This document shows, one piece after another, positions 1-9,096 of a stretch of DNA of 41,797 bases. Position 1 is the first letter of the stretch. Each line of letters opens with the position of its first letter. Below the pieces are notes generated by a model. The model searched no databases and was not told the DNA's origin. It worked only from the letters and a program-made list of their open reading frames with translations. This DNA is from an uncultured Ruminococcus sp. Lineage in GTDB: Bacteria > Bacillota > Clostridia > RUG12999. The stretch is from NCBI GenBank assembly GCA_902784805.1, contig CACZWD010000009.1, positions 1-41,797 of the forward strand. The letters run 5' to 3'. The position numbers and the translations under genes were made by a program.

Positions 1-40
1 GTATAAAAGCGATTATACTTTCAAATATGAGTATAGTAAT

Positions 41-114
41 ATGAGGTTGTGGGTTGTTCTACGCAAATAACTCACAAGTAACAAAAAGTAGAGAAAACCG
101 TAAAATAGGGCTTT
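41..114 (+). repeat. Direct repeat, copy 1 (left of K+ module)
   Basis: About 75 bp match positions 5927-6003 with roughly five substitutions and one 2-bp indel. Each copy begins with a 9-codon frame, ATG to TAA, reading MRLWVVLRK here and MKLWVVLRK in copy 2. The differences inside that frame are conservative or synonymous. A further match just upstream (1-30 against about 5730-5760) is separated from the main block by about 160 extra bases in copy 2. The two copies bracket the potassium-transport genes. Similarity stops sharply at about 115. No Shine-Dalgarno sequence precedes the short frame, so its translation is uncertain. The repeat probably derives from a mobile element. Confidence 0.7.
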
Positions 115-231
115 CTTGAATGATAAAAAATCTCAAAGGATATCTGTCAAAAATCAGCAGCTGCTTAACCCGAAAGATCTTTCAGCTTATGCGTATTTTC
201 AGAAAGTCCCATAATACCGCTTACACCATAT

Positions 232-263
232 AAGAACGCTTTTTAAAAGAGAGCGTTCTTTTT
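232..263 (+). terminator. Intrinsic terminator
   Basis: Nine-base arms AAGAACGCT (232-240) and AGCGTTCTT (252-260) form a hairpin followed by a T-rich run. It lies just after a 33-codon open frame (116-214) that has no recognisable product, so it probably ends a transcript entering from the left of the window. Confidence 0.65.
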
Positions 264-600
264 CTTTGCCCGAAAAAACCTTGTTTCAAGCAATTTTCAG
301 GTGTTTAAGTCCCAAAAACGAACCGTCCCGACAAAAGTCTTGCAAGGCGTGTATTTGTTGCAGAAAAAAATATGCAAAAAATGCGGAAATATTACAGCCT
401 TTGCAGAAAGAACGCAGCAAACTGAAAAAGCTAAACGGGGATAAAAACAAAGAAATCGTAAATATGAAATCCGAGCTTAATAATTAATAAATTCAATAAA
501 ATAAAGGAATACTTCGGCATTAATGAAATTAACGATTTATTAAGACAAATTGACCGTGAACGCACGCTGTCGGGAAAACGAAATCAGCATAAATATTAGG
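264..600 (+). other. Coding-like debris without an intact gene
   Basis: A 73-codon TTG-initiated frame (266-487) starts inside the terminator T-run and has no ribosome binding site. A second, protein-like stretch in another frame (about 479-598, ending LSGKRNQHKY then stop) follows it. The Lys/Arg-rich composition and the change of frame suggest the decayed end of an older gene, but I do not recognise a family. I see no functional gene here. Confidence 0.3.
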
Positions 601-653
601 ATAAATAAAAAAGCCATTTGCGTTAATGTAGTGCTACATAAGCTCAAATAATC

Positions 654-699
654 TTAATACCATTTTAATACAGCAATCGATTTCTTAACCCCATCTTAA
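654..699 (+). promoter_or_regulatory. Candidate operator: two pairs of 11-bp-spaced direct repeats
   Basis: TTAATAC occurs at 654-660 and again at 665-671. TCTTAA occurs at 683-688 and 694-699. Both pairs are offset by exactly 11 bp, the spacing used by OmpR/PhoB-type response regulators that bind as head-to-tail dimers. The ktrB-like gene starts at 764 and an OmpR-family regulator is the last gene of the same operon, so autoregulation is a reasonable inference. A TATAAT at 735-740 is the best -10, but no good -35 is placed for it, as expected for an activator-dependent promoter. A small inverted repeat (626-639) lies just upstream. Confidence 0.45.
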
Positions 700-763
700 A
701 GTATTGTATGATAAAATGAAAATAAGAAAAAAAGTATAATAGATTTGTGAGGTTATATCTTTT

Positions 764-2083
764 ATGTTAAAACGACATTTTTCATCAGCTCAAATTATTA
801 TATTTGGCTTTGCAGGGACTATTTTGATAGGAACATTTTTGCTTATGCTCCCTATATCCTCTGCGAATGGTGTAATGACCTCATTTTCAGATTCACTTTT
901 TACCGCAACATCTGCCGTTTGCGTAACAGGTTTGGTAGTACAAGATACTGCTACATATTGGTCAATATTCGGTCAGCTTGTTATCCTGATTTTAATTCAG
1001 ATTGGAGGACTTGGAGTTGTTACAATTGCCGTTGCTACCGCTTTGGTTTCGGGAAGAAAAATAGGTCTTATGCAGAGAAATACCCTTAAAGAAGCAATTT
1101 CAGCGCAAAAGGTCGGTGGGATTGTAAGATTAACGGGTTTCATATTGAAAGCAACTTTTTTAATTGAACTTATAGGAGCAATTTTGCTTGCTGTCGTCTT
1201 TTGTAAAGACTTCGGCTTAAAGGGCATCTGGCTTGGAATATTTCATTCGATATCTGCTTTTTGTAACGCAGGATTTGATCTGATGGGAACAATATCGCCT
1301 TTTTCGTCACTGACATCATACGCTGCCCGCCCCGCTATTAATATAACAATAATCCTTTTAATAATAATCGGCGGCATAGGCTTTCTTGTGTGGGAAGATA
1401 TTAAAACAAACAAATGGCATATAAAAAAATACCGTATGCAAAGCAAGGTTGTTTTATCCGTGACAACATTTTTGCTCGTTGTCCCTTTTGTATATTTTTA
1501 TTTATATGAATTTAATTATATCAAGGGTTGTGAGCGGGTGTATGTATCACTTTTTCAGACAGTAACACCAAGAACGGCGGGATTTAATACTGCGGATTTA
1601 ACGCGTCTTTCAGGTGTCGGAAAGGCAATAACAATCTTTCTTATGCTTATAGGCGGCTCCCCCGGTTCTACAGCAGGAGGTATGAAAACAACAACGATTG
1701 CAGTTCTTGTCTTTTCATCAATCTCTGTTTTCGGGAAAAAGGATGATGTTGAATGTTTTAACAGAAGAATATCCGATGTTGCTATAAAAAACGCATCTGC
1801 TATATTCCTTATGTATTTAGTTCTATTTATAGGCGGAGGGCTTATTATAAGCGGCATCGAAAAAATGCGTCTGCCTGTTTGCCTTTTTGAAACAGCTTCG
1901 GCAATAGGAACGGTAGGTCTTTCGCTTGGCATCACTCCATTTATAGGCAATATATCAAGAGTTATCCTAATTACTTTAATGTTCTTTGGCAGAGTCGGAG
2001 GATTAACGATTATTTTTGCCGCACTCTCCAAAACAAGCAAAAATATTTCAAAGAAACCACAAGAACAAATTACGGTAGGTTAA
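764..2083 (+). CDS. ktrB: TrkH/KtrB-family potassium uptake pore
   Basis: Membrane subunit that conducts K+ (in Ktr systems usually with Na+ coupling). The 439 residues contain the four pore repeats of the SKT family, with filter segments around CVTG (53-56), FCNAGF (166-171), TPRTAGFNT (268-276) and IGTVGL (381-386), each with the conserved glycine. The length fits KtrB rather than the longer TrkH. It begins with ATG after a GAGG placed rather far upstream. The ktrA-like gene follows after 13 bases, so the two subunits are surely made together. KtrB versus TrkH is a naming choice; the family is not in doubt. Confidence 0.93.
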   Translation: MLKRHFSSAQIIIFGFAGTILIGTFLLMLPISSANGVMTSFSDSLFTATSAVCVTGLVVQDTATYWSIFGQLVILILIQIGGLGVVTIAVATALVSGRKIGLMQRNTLKEAISAQKVGGIVRLTGFILKATFLIELIGAILLAVVFCKDFGLKGIWLGIFHSISAFCNAGFDLMGTISPFSSLTSYAARPAINITIILLIIIGGIGFLVWEDIKTNKWHIKKYRMQSKVVLSVTTFLLVVPFVYFYLYEFNYIKGCERVYVSLFQTVTPRTAGFNTADLTRLSGVGKAITIFLMLIGGSPGSTAGGMKTTTIAVLVFSSISVFGKKDDVECFNRRISDVAIKNASAIFLMYLVLFIGGGLIISGIEKMRLPVCLFETASAIGTVGLSLGITPFIGNISRVILITLMFFGRVGGLTIIFAALSKTSKNISKKPQEQITVG

Positions 2084-2096
2084 GGAGGAATTTATA

Positions 2097-2744
2097 ATGA
2101 AATCGGTTTTACTTATAGGGCTTGGAAGATTCGGCAGACATATGGCTTTGAAATTAAATGAGCTTAATCATCAGGTTATGGCAATAGATAAAAAAGAAGA
2201 ATTGGTAAATGCCGTACTCCCATTTGTAACCAATGCCCAAATTGGCGATACGACAAATGAGGATTTTCTTAAATCTTTAGGTGTAAATAATTATGATATA
2301 TGTATTGTGGCAATAGGAAATGACTTTCAAAGTTCGCTTGAAACAACATCTTTGTTAAAAGATCTTGGAGCAAAACTTGTAATTTCAAGAGCTGCAAGAG
2401 ATATTCAGGCAAAATTCCTGCTCAGAAACGGCGCAGACCAAGTGATTTATCCCGAAAAACAGGTGGCAAATTGGGCGGTAGTCCGTTATAGCGCTGACCA
2501 TATTCTTGATTTCATTGAAATTGATGATAATTATGCCATATTTGAAGTAACAACACCTGAAAACTGGATTGGCAAATCAATAGGTCAGATTGATATTCGC
2601 AAAAAATTCGGAATAAACATTATAGCTATAAAGCAAGGGAACAAACTTAATCTTACCGTAACCCCCGATATTGTTTTAAAAAAAGATGAAACAATGCTTG
2701 TTTTGGGGGAGGCAAAAAATATTCAGAAATGCTTTTATATTTAG
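2097..2744 (+). CDS. ktrA: TrkA/KtrA-family K+ channel gating subunit
   Basis: Cytoplasmic regulatory subunit that forms a ring on the KtrB pore. The N-terminal RCK domain (about 1-135) opens with the Rossmann motif GLGRFG (8-13), followed by an acidic residue at the end of strand 2 (D30) that binds the adenosine ribose. The C-terminal TrkA_C domain (about 140-215) is the part that binds cyclic di-AMP in many Firmicutes. At 215 residues it has the single-RCK size of KtrA, not the double-length enterobacterial TrkA. The start follows a perfect AAGGAGG. Confidence 0.93.
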   Translation: MKSVLLIGLGRFGRHMALKLNELNHQVMAIDKKEELVNAVLPFVTNAQIGDTTNEDFLKSLGVNNYDICIVAIGNDFQSSLETTSLLKDLGAKLVISRAARDIQAKFLLRNGADQVIYPEKQVANWAVVRYSADHILDFIEIDDNYAIFEVTTPENWIGKSIGQIDIRKKFGINIIAIKQGNKLNLTVTPDIVLKKDETMLVLGEAKNIQKCFYI

Positions 2745-2778
2745 TGTTAAATAAAGGTGAGGGCTTGGAGATGATATT

Positions 2779-2931
2779 ATGCGTGATTTGATTCTATTAT
2801 TAGGCGTTATTGCGTATATGATAGGCGGATACTTTTTTGTGGTAAAGGCTGAAAGTTTTTTTTACGAGAATTTTAGAGGTTATTATGATGCGGAAAACGA
2901 AAACAAACCGTTGAATAAAATCAAAAAATGA
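2779..2931 (+). CDS. 50-residue single-span membrane peptide in the K+ operon
   Basis: ATG to TGA, 50 codons, preceded by GGAG at normal spacing and set between the ktrA-like gene and the sensor kinase gene. It begins MRDLILLLGVIAYMIGGYFF, a clear membrane helix, and continues with an aromatic and acidic stretch and a lysine-rich end, so the C-terminus should be cytoplasmic by the positive-inside rule. I do not recognise a family. Its place suggests a small accessory subunit of the potassium transporter or of the kinase, by analogy with KdpF, which is a similar-sized membrane peptide in Kdp. That analogy rests on size and context only. Confidence 0.6.
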   Translation: MRDLILLLGVIAYMIGGYFFVVKAESFFYENFRGYYDAENENKPLNKIKK

Positions 2932-2962
2932 GTTATACTTGTATTTGACGGAGGTGGTTTAA

Positions 2963-4939
2963 TTGAATCCGAAAAACTATGAAGAAAAAAATGAGCATAT
3001 TTTGGTTTGCTTATCGTCTGCACCGTCAAACCAAAAAATAATAAAAACGGCAGCTAAAATGACAGAAGCTTTTAACGCTGCTTTTACGGCAATTTATGTT
3101 GAAACTCCTGATTTTTCTATGTCAACGGAATCCGATAAAAACAGGCTGCGTGAAAATATGAAATTTGCCCGAAAACTCGGAGCAAATATTGAAACGGTGT
3201 GCGGTGATGACACTGCATATCAGATTGCAGAGTTTGCAAGGTTATCCGGAATTACAAAAATTGTCATCGGAAAAAGCGCCGTGTTAAAGAGGCATTTTAT
3301 AAGAAAGCCAACGCTTATAGAACAGCTTATAGAACATGCTCCGAATGTTGAGATACATATTATTCCCGATAGCGCAAAAATTACTGCATACAAACCTAAA
3401 CATAATCCTTTGCGGGATATTAGCTTTTCTGTGTATGATTTGATAATAAGCGTATCTTTCCTTATTGTAGCAACGCTGATAGGTTATCTGTTCTCGAAAT
3501 TAGGTTTTACTGAAGCAAACATAATAACTGTATATATTTTAGCGGTTTTGCTGATTTCCATACTAACAAAGCACAGAATATACAGTCTTATATCTTCTAT
3601 TGTAAGTATAATACTGTTTAACTTTTTCTTTACTGTGCCGCACTTTACACTAAGGGCTTATAGCAGTGGATATCCCGCAACTTTTGCTATAATGTTTATC
3701 TCGGCTTTTATTTCAAGTACACTTGCAATAAAACTAAAAAGTCAAGCAAAGCAATCCGCACAGGCGGCTTTCAGAACAAAGATTTTATTTGACACCAACC
3801 AATTATTGCAAAAAGCTGACAGTAAAGAGGCTATAATTGATGAAACTGCCAATCAGCTTATAAAACTTCTTGGCAGAAGTATTGTCATCTATCCTGTTGA
3901 AAACAATGTTTTAACAGAGCCTGTCATATATAATGTAGATGAAAACAAGCCTTTAGACATGGATTTGATTACATCGGAAAAAAATATTGCAAAATGGGTG
4001 CTTGAGCATAATCACCACGCAGGAGCGTCAACCAAAAATTTCAGCAATGCAAAGGAAATGTATCTTTCTGTCAGGGTGAACGATAATGTTTACGGTGTTG
4101 TGGGAATAGATATCAGCGGAAAACCTCTTGATACATTTGAAAACAGCGTTATGCTTTCCATATTGGGAGAATGCGGTTTAACGCTTGAAAATAATAAAAA
4201 CGCCAGAGAAAAAGAAGAAGCCGCTATTTTAGCTAAAAACGAACAATTAAGGTCAAACCTTTTGCGCAGTATATCGCATGACCTCAGAACACCGCTTACA
4301 TCTATATCGGGAAATGCAGATAATCTTTTGTCAAACGGCGATGCCTTTTCAGATAAAGAAAAAAAGCAGATATATAAAGATATTTATGATGACTCAATGT
4401 GGCTTATAAATCTTGTGGAAAACCTGCTTTCAATAACACGAATTGAAGACAAACAAGCAAGGCTTAAATTCTCGTCAGAAGTTATCGACGAAATTATAAA
4501 CGAGGCGCTTAATCATATATATAAAAGAAACACCAATCATCATATAAATTTTTGCAGTTCTGACGAAATAATACTTGTTAATGTTGATGTGCGGCTAATT
4601 GTTCAGGTTATAATAAATATAGTGGATAACGCAATAAAGTACACTCCCGATGGCTCTGAAATTATAATCAGTACAAAGCGCAAGGACAATATGCTTTATG
4701 TCAGCATAGCCGATAACGGAACAGGTATTCCGGACGAAGAAAAAGAAAAGGTTTTTGATATGTTTTACGCCGGAGCAACTAAAATTGCGGATAGCCGCAG
4801 AAGTATCGGTTTGGGACTTGCCTTATGCAAATCTATTATTTCGGCACACGGAGGGGAAATAACTCTTACCGATAACAAGCCGCACGGTACAGTTTTTACT
4901 TTTTCTCTGCCAATAAAGGAGATTGATATAAATGAATAA
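2963..4939 (+). CDS. KdpD-like sensor histidine kinase lacking the KdpD N-domain
   Basis: Membrane sensor kinase of 658 residues. Order: universal-stress-protein domain (about 10-136), a four-helix DUF4118 membrane region (about 155-258), a GAF-like region (about 275-415), HisKA with the phosphorylated His in SISHDLRTPL (H439), and a HATPase domain with N box (DNAIKYTPDG), G1 (ADNGTGIP) and G2 (GLGLAL). Full KdpD is about 890 residues and begins with a P-loop KdpD domain; that part is absent here, and the start is supported by GGAGGTGG before a TTG at 2963. The gene follows potassium genes of the Ktr type, not kdpFABC. Likely stimulus: potassium or ionic stress, by family and context. Confidence 0.9.
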   Translation: MNPKNYEEKNEHILVCLSSAPSNQKIIKTAAKMTEAFNAAFTAIYVETPDFSMSTESDKNRLRENMKFARKLGANIETVCGDDTAYQIAEFARLSGITKIVIGKSAVLKRHFIRKPTLIEQLIEHAPNVEIHIIPDSAKITAYKPKHNPLRDISFSVYDLIISVSFLIVATLIGYLFSKLGFTEANIITVYILAVLLISILTKHRIYSLISSIVSIILFNFFFTVPHFTLRAYSSGYPATFAIMFISAFISSTLAIKLKSQAKQSAQAAFRTKILFDTNQLLQKADSKEAIIDETANQLIKLLGRSIVIYPVENNVLTEPVIYNVDENKPLDMDLITSEKNIAKWVLEHNHHAGASTKNFSNAKEMYLSVRVNDNVYGVVGIDISGKPLDTFENSVMLSILGECGLTLENNKNAREKEEAAILAKNEQLRSNLLRSISHDLRTPLTSISGNADNLLSNGDAFSDKEKKQIYKDIYDDSMWLINLVENLLSITRIEDKQARLKFSSEVIDEIINEALNHIYKRNTNHHINFCSSDEIILVNVDVRLIVQVIINIVDNAIKYTPDGSEIIISTKRKDNMLYVSIADNGTGIPDEEKEKVFDMFYAGATKIADSRRSIGLGLALCKSIISAHGGEITLTDNKPHGTVFTFSLPIKEIDINE

Positions 4940-5633
4940 AACGGTTGTAATGGTTGTTGAAGATGATTTGCCAATAATGAATTTAATTGTGACAACGCTA
5001 AAAACACATGAATATAAGTATTTAACTGCAAATAACGGGCAGAATGCCATTATGCAGGTATCTTCTTATAATCCTGATATAATACTGCTTGATTTGGGAC
5101 TTCCGGACATTGATGGAATAGAAGTAATAAAGCAAATCCGCACATGGTCTAACACTCCAATTATAGTTATAAGCGCAAGAAGTGAGGACTCTGATAAAAT
5201 AGAGGCGCTTGATTGCGGTGCTGACGATTATCTCACAAAGCCTTTTTCTGTTGAAGAGCTGTTGGCAAGACTCAGAGTTACACAAAGGCGGCTGAGTTTT
5301 ATGCAGTCACAAATATCAGCTTCGGACTCGGTTTTTGTAAACGGAAAGTTGAAAGTCGATTATGCTGCCGGCTGCGCATATCTTGACGGCGAGGAATTGC
5401 ACTTGACTCCAACGGAATTTAAACTGCTTTGTGTTATGTGTCAAAATATCGGAAAGGTTTTGACTCATAAATTTATAGCGGATAAAGTATGGGGTAACAG
5501 CTGGGAGAATAATATAGGTTCGCTTCGTGTATTTGTGACGACACTTCGGAAAAAGCTTGAAGCCTTGCCCGAGTCCCCACAATATATTCAGACGCATATC
5601 GGTGTCGGGTACAGAATGATGAAGGTTGAATAA
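4932..5633 (+). CDS. OmpR/KdpE-family response regulator
   Basis: DNA-binding partner of the kinase just upstream; the two genes overlap by 8 bases. The receiver domain (1-115) has the acidic pocket E10-D11-D12, the phosphorylated D54 in LLDLGLPD, S81 and K103. A winged-helix trans_reg_C domain (about 135-230) follows and ends in the usual VGYRM wing. Its probable target is the operon itself: paired 11-bp direct repeats at 654-699 fit this family's mode of binding. No clear hairpin terminator follows the stop codon. Confidence 0.93.
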   Translation: MNKTVVMVVEDDLPIMNLIVTTLKTHEYKYLTANNGQNAIMQVSSYNPDIILLDLGLPDIDGIEVIKQIRTWSNTPIIVISARSEDSDKIEALDCGADDYLTKPFSVEELLARLRVTQRRLSFMQSQISASDSVFVNGKLKVDYAAGCAYLDGEELHLTPTEFKLLCVMCQNIGKVLTHKFIADKVWGNSWENNIGSLRVFVTTLRKKLEALPESPQYIQTHIGVGYRMMKVE

Positions 5634-6310
5634 CTTTGTAAAATGATTCGGGAGCAAATATCACTGTCAGTGTCTGTTCCTGCATTTTATTATGTGTGAA
5701 AAAGTATCGATTTTGCCCTATTTACACTTGTATAAATGCTCTTATACTTTCAAATTTGAAATCATAAATCATATAGCGAAAACGGCTCTTACAGAGGAAA
5801 TAATTACCGTTTTCCGACACTAAAGAAGGCATTTTTGAGAGGTCTTTTGTTAAATTTCATTATTTTGTATCAGAAATTTTATACAAATAATCACGAAATT
5901 TGGACAACAAGCCGTATTGTAATAATATGAAGTTATGGGTTGTTCTACGCAAATAACTCGCAAGCAACAAAAAGCAGAGAAAAAACCGTAAAATAGGGCT
6001 TTTCAGGAAGCGAAAACTTCTCGTAACGATAACCCCCGTAAGAAAACGGTAGGTCGGCTTTTGGGTGCAAAGGAAAACGATAGCAAGCAAAAAGGGTGCA
6101 TTTTATCAAAATTATTGTTACCTGCCAGTGCTAATCGTTATCAAACTGTCATGTGTAACTTTTGGTAGAAAATTAAGAATTATCACCAATAATCCCTGAC
6201 AACTGAACCTTTTAATTATTTCACACTTTTTAATTATTCCTTCGACACTCTTTTTTGAGGGGTAAGTTCCACGACCACAGAACTGGTCAGCAACAATCGA
6301 ATAAACAGAG
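5634..6310. other. Intergenic mobile-element relic without an intact gene
   Basis: After the response regulator come a short match to bases 1-30 (about 5730-5760), a perfect inverted repeat (GAAAACGG with CCGTTTTC, about 5780-5812), the second copy of the 75 bp repeat, and sequence that reads in places like peptide but holds no supported start. I see no intact gene. The direct repeat shared with the left edge and the broken integrative-element helicase just downstream suggest the remains of a mobile element. Confidence 0.5.
5927..6003 (+). repeat. Direct repeat, copy 2 (right of K+ module)
   Basis: Partner of 41-114. It carries the 9-codon frame MKLWVVLRK (5927-5956) and the same downstream block up to the shared AAAATAGGGCTTT, after which the two loci are unrelated. 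The distance between copies is about 5.9 kb, and it contains exactly the potassium genes and their kinase and regulator. Confidence 0.7.
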
Positions 6311-6363
6311 AAAGGGCTTCAGAAGCTCTGCTGCAAAACACAGCGGAACTTCTGAAGCCCTTT
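6311..6363 (+). terminator. Strong inverted repeat, probable terminator
   Basis: Perfect 15-base arms AAAGGGCTTCAGAAG (6311-6325) and CTTCTGAAGCCCTTT (6349-6363), with a partly paired centre. The T run after it is short (TTTATTT). Because the arms are symmetric it could work in either direction. Confidence 0.6.
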
Positions 6364-6368
6364 ATTTC

Positions 6369-6408
6369 AAGCCTTTTTCAGCACTTATGTGCCGGAGAAG
6401 GCTTTTTC
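6369..6408 (+). terminator. Second hairpin abutting the truncated helicase
   Basis: AAGCCTT (6369-6375) pairs with AAGGCTT (6398-6404) around an inner GCAC/GTGC stem, followed by a T run. It ends where recognisable helicase-methylase coding sequence begins (about 6409), so the breakpoint of that gene lies inside or beside this hairpin. Confidence 0.5.
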
Positions 6409-9096
6409 TGTGTGGGTAACTTTTTCGGTATGCTCCCCGATAGTATGTCCGGCAGTAGTCTTTATGGTATAGAGCTTGACAGTATTACAGGCAGAATAGC
6501 AAAACATCTTTATCCGAAAGCGGATATAACCGTTGCAGGCTTTGAAACAACAGACAGAAGGGATTTTTATGATTTGGCAGTCGGTAATGTCCCATTTGGT
6601 AATTATCAGGTAAGCGATAAAGCGTATAACAAATTGGGCTTTTCTATCCATAACTATTTCTTTGCAAAAGCCATAGATCAGGTTCGTCCCGGCGGTGTGA
6701 TAGCATTTGTAACAAGCAGATACACAATGGATATGCAGTCTCCCGAAGTGCGTAAATATATCGCAGAGCGTGCTGAATTGTTAGGTGCTATAAGACTTCC
6801 GAATAACGCTTTTAAGGCAAATGCGGGTACAAGCGTAGTGTCCGATATTATCTTCCTTCAAAAGCGTGAAAGCCCTGTCAGTATTGAACCCGATTGGGTA
6901 CACTTGGGCGAAAACAAGGACGGTTTTGCGATAAACAGCTATTTTATCGACAACCCGCAAATGGTACTCGGCAGAGAAACCTCCGAAAGCACACAGTACG
7001 GAAAACAGGATTTTACGGTTGCTCCCTTTGAAAATACAGATCTGTCCGATTTGTTATCGGAGGCTATAAAAAACATTCAAGGAACATACACGCAAGCCGA
7101 TATTTCAGACAGTACGGATAATTTGGAGTTAGAAACAATACCCGCAGATCCGAATGTAAAAAATTACTCATATACCCTTGTGGACGGAGATGTATATTTC
7201 CGTAAAAACTCGATTATGGAAAAGGCAGACCTTAATCAAACAGCAATCGGGCGTGTTAAGGGTATGATAGAGCTTCGTGACTGCGTAAGAGAGCTTATAG
7301 ATAAGCAGATGGATTATACGACCACCGATGAGGAAATTCATTCCGCACAGGCAGAGCTTAACCGTATTTACGATGCGTATGTCAAAAAATACGGTATCAT
7401 AAACAGCCGTGCGAACTCGCTTGCGTTTTCCGATGACAGCTCCTATTATCTTCTTTGCTCCCTTGAAATTCCCGATGAAGATAAGGTGACGGCTAAAAAA
7501 GCCGATATGTTCACCAAAAGGACGATAAAGCCGCATAAAGCCATAGACAGCGTTGATACAGCTTCGGAGGCTTTGGCGCTTTCCATTTCCGAAAAAGCCT
7601 GTGTTGATATGGGATATATGTCCTCTCTTACAGGCAAAACGGAAGATGAGCTTGCAGACGAGCTTCGGGGCGTTATCTTTAAGGATATGAACAGAACTCC
7701 CGACGGAGCGTACACATACCGTACCGCCGATGAGTTTTTATCGGGTAATGTGCGTGAGAAATTAGCGTATTATGAAAATGCACTTGAAAATCTTGACGGA
7801 ACCGATAAAGCCGATTTTATCAGAACAAATATAGAAGCACTAAAATCCGCACAGCCGCAGGATTTGGACGCATCCGAAATAGAAGTAAGGCTTGGTGCGA
7901 CTTGGATTGATAAGGAATATATCAAGGAATTTATGTGGGAAACCTTCGATATGCCGTATTATCTCAGAAGAAGCATTGAACTTCACTATTCGCCCTTTAC
8001 GGCAGAATGGAATATCAGCAATAAGAATATGGCGAGCTACAATGATGTCAATATCTATATGACATACGGCACGGAACGGGCAAACGCCTTTAAGATTTTG
8101 GAGGAAACCTTAAATCTTCGTGATATTCGTATTTATGATACAAAGCAGGATGCGGACGGTAAGGAACGCAGAGTTTTAAACAGCAAGGAAACCACACTTG
8201 CACAGCAGAAGCAGCAGGCTATCAAGGACGAATTTCGAGATTGGATATGGCGAGATGCGGACAGACGGCAGGAGCTTGTAAAGAAATATAACGAGCTTTT
8301 TAATTCTACCCGTCCCCGTGAGTATGACGGAAGCCATATATCTTTTCCGGGAATGAACCCCGAAATAACCTTGCGTGAACATCAGCTTAATGCAGTCGCA
8401 CATATTCTGTACGGCGGTAATACTCTGCTTGCACACGAAGTCGGTGCGGGCAAGACCTTTGAAATGGTGGCAGCAGCAATGGAAAGCAAACGGCTTGGGC
8501 TTTGTCAGAAATCACTTTTTGTTGTCCCGAACCACTTGACCGAACAATGGGCAAGTGAGTTTTTAAGGCTGTACCCTTCTGCTAATATTTTAGCGGCTAC
8601 GAAAAAGGATTTTGAACCGCAGAACCGGAAGAAATTCTGCGCAAGAATCGCTACGGGCGATTATGACGCCGTTATAATCGGACACAGCCAATTTGAGCGT
8701 ATTCCCGTATCACAGGAACGGCAGGAACAGCTTATTTACGATCAGATAGACGAAATCGAACAGGGACTTGAAGAATTAAAGGCAAGCAGAGCCGAGCGCT
8801 TTACAATAAAGTCTTTGGAGCGTACAAAGAAATCTCTTGAAGCAAGGCTTAAAAAATTACAGGATTCCGACAGAAAAGATGATGTAATTACCTTTGAACA
8901 ATTAGGCGTTGACAGGCTTTATGTGGACGAGGCTCATGCGTTCAAAAATTTGTTCCTCTACACAAAAATGCGTAATGTTGCAGGGCTTTCCACCTCCGAT
9001 GCTCAGAAGTCATCCGATATGCTTTTAAAGTGCCGATATATTGATGAAATGACAGACAGTAAGGGCGTTGTATTCGCAACAGGTACTCCGTATGCA
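6409..9096 (+). pseudogene. Truncated DNA methylase / SNF2 helicase of an integrative element
   Basis: First and largest part of a 1032-codon open frame (GTG at 6412, stop at 9508-9510). It opens with VGNFFGMLPD, the tail of the SAM-binding motif I of N6-adenine methylases, so the true N-terminus is missing. Next come the ELD and NVPF motifs (residues 21-23 and 59-62) and a long spacer. The helicase half has a P-loop (EVGAGKT, near 8442-8456), the DEAH box (VDEAHAF, near 8925) and motif III (ATGTP, 9076-9090), then breaks off, so the second RecA lobe with motifs IV-VI is absent. The family travels on conjugative elements of gut Firmicutes, where the intact protein is far longer. It cannot be a working helicase. 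Confidence 0.85.

Noticed and set aside
266-487. 73-codon frame after the first terminator
   Set aside because: It starts with TTG inside the T run of a terminator, has no ribosome binding site, and protein-like sequence continues in a different frame; treated as debris.
5640-5690. Terminator after the response regulator
   Set aside because: CACTG/CAGTG is a very short palindrome and the outer pairing is poor, with no T run.
41-6003. Direct repeats as attachment sites of a currently mobile element
   Set aside because: There is no integrase or relaxase between them, the copies have diverged, and they do not end at a tRNA gene; kept only as repeats.
5860-6090. 76-codon - strand frame over repeat copy 2
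   Set aside because: It covers the repeat in antisense, has no ribosome binding site, and the matching region in copy 1 is not open over the same length.
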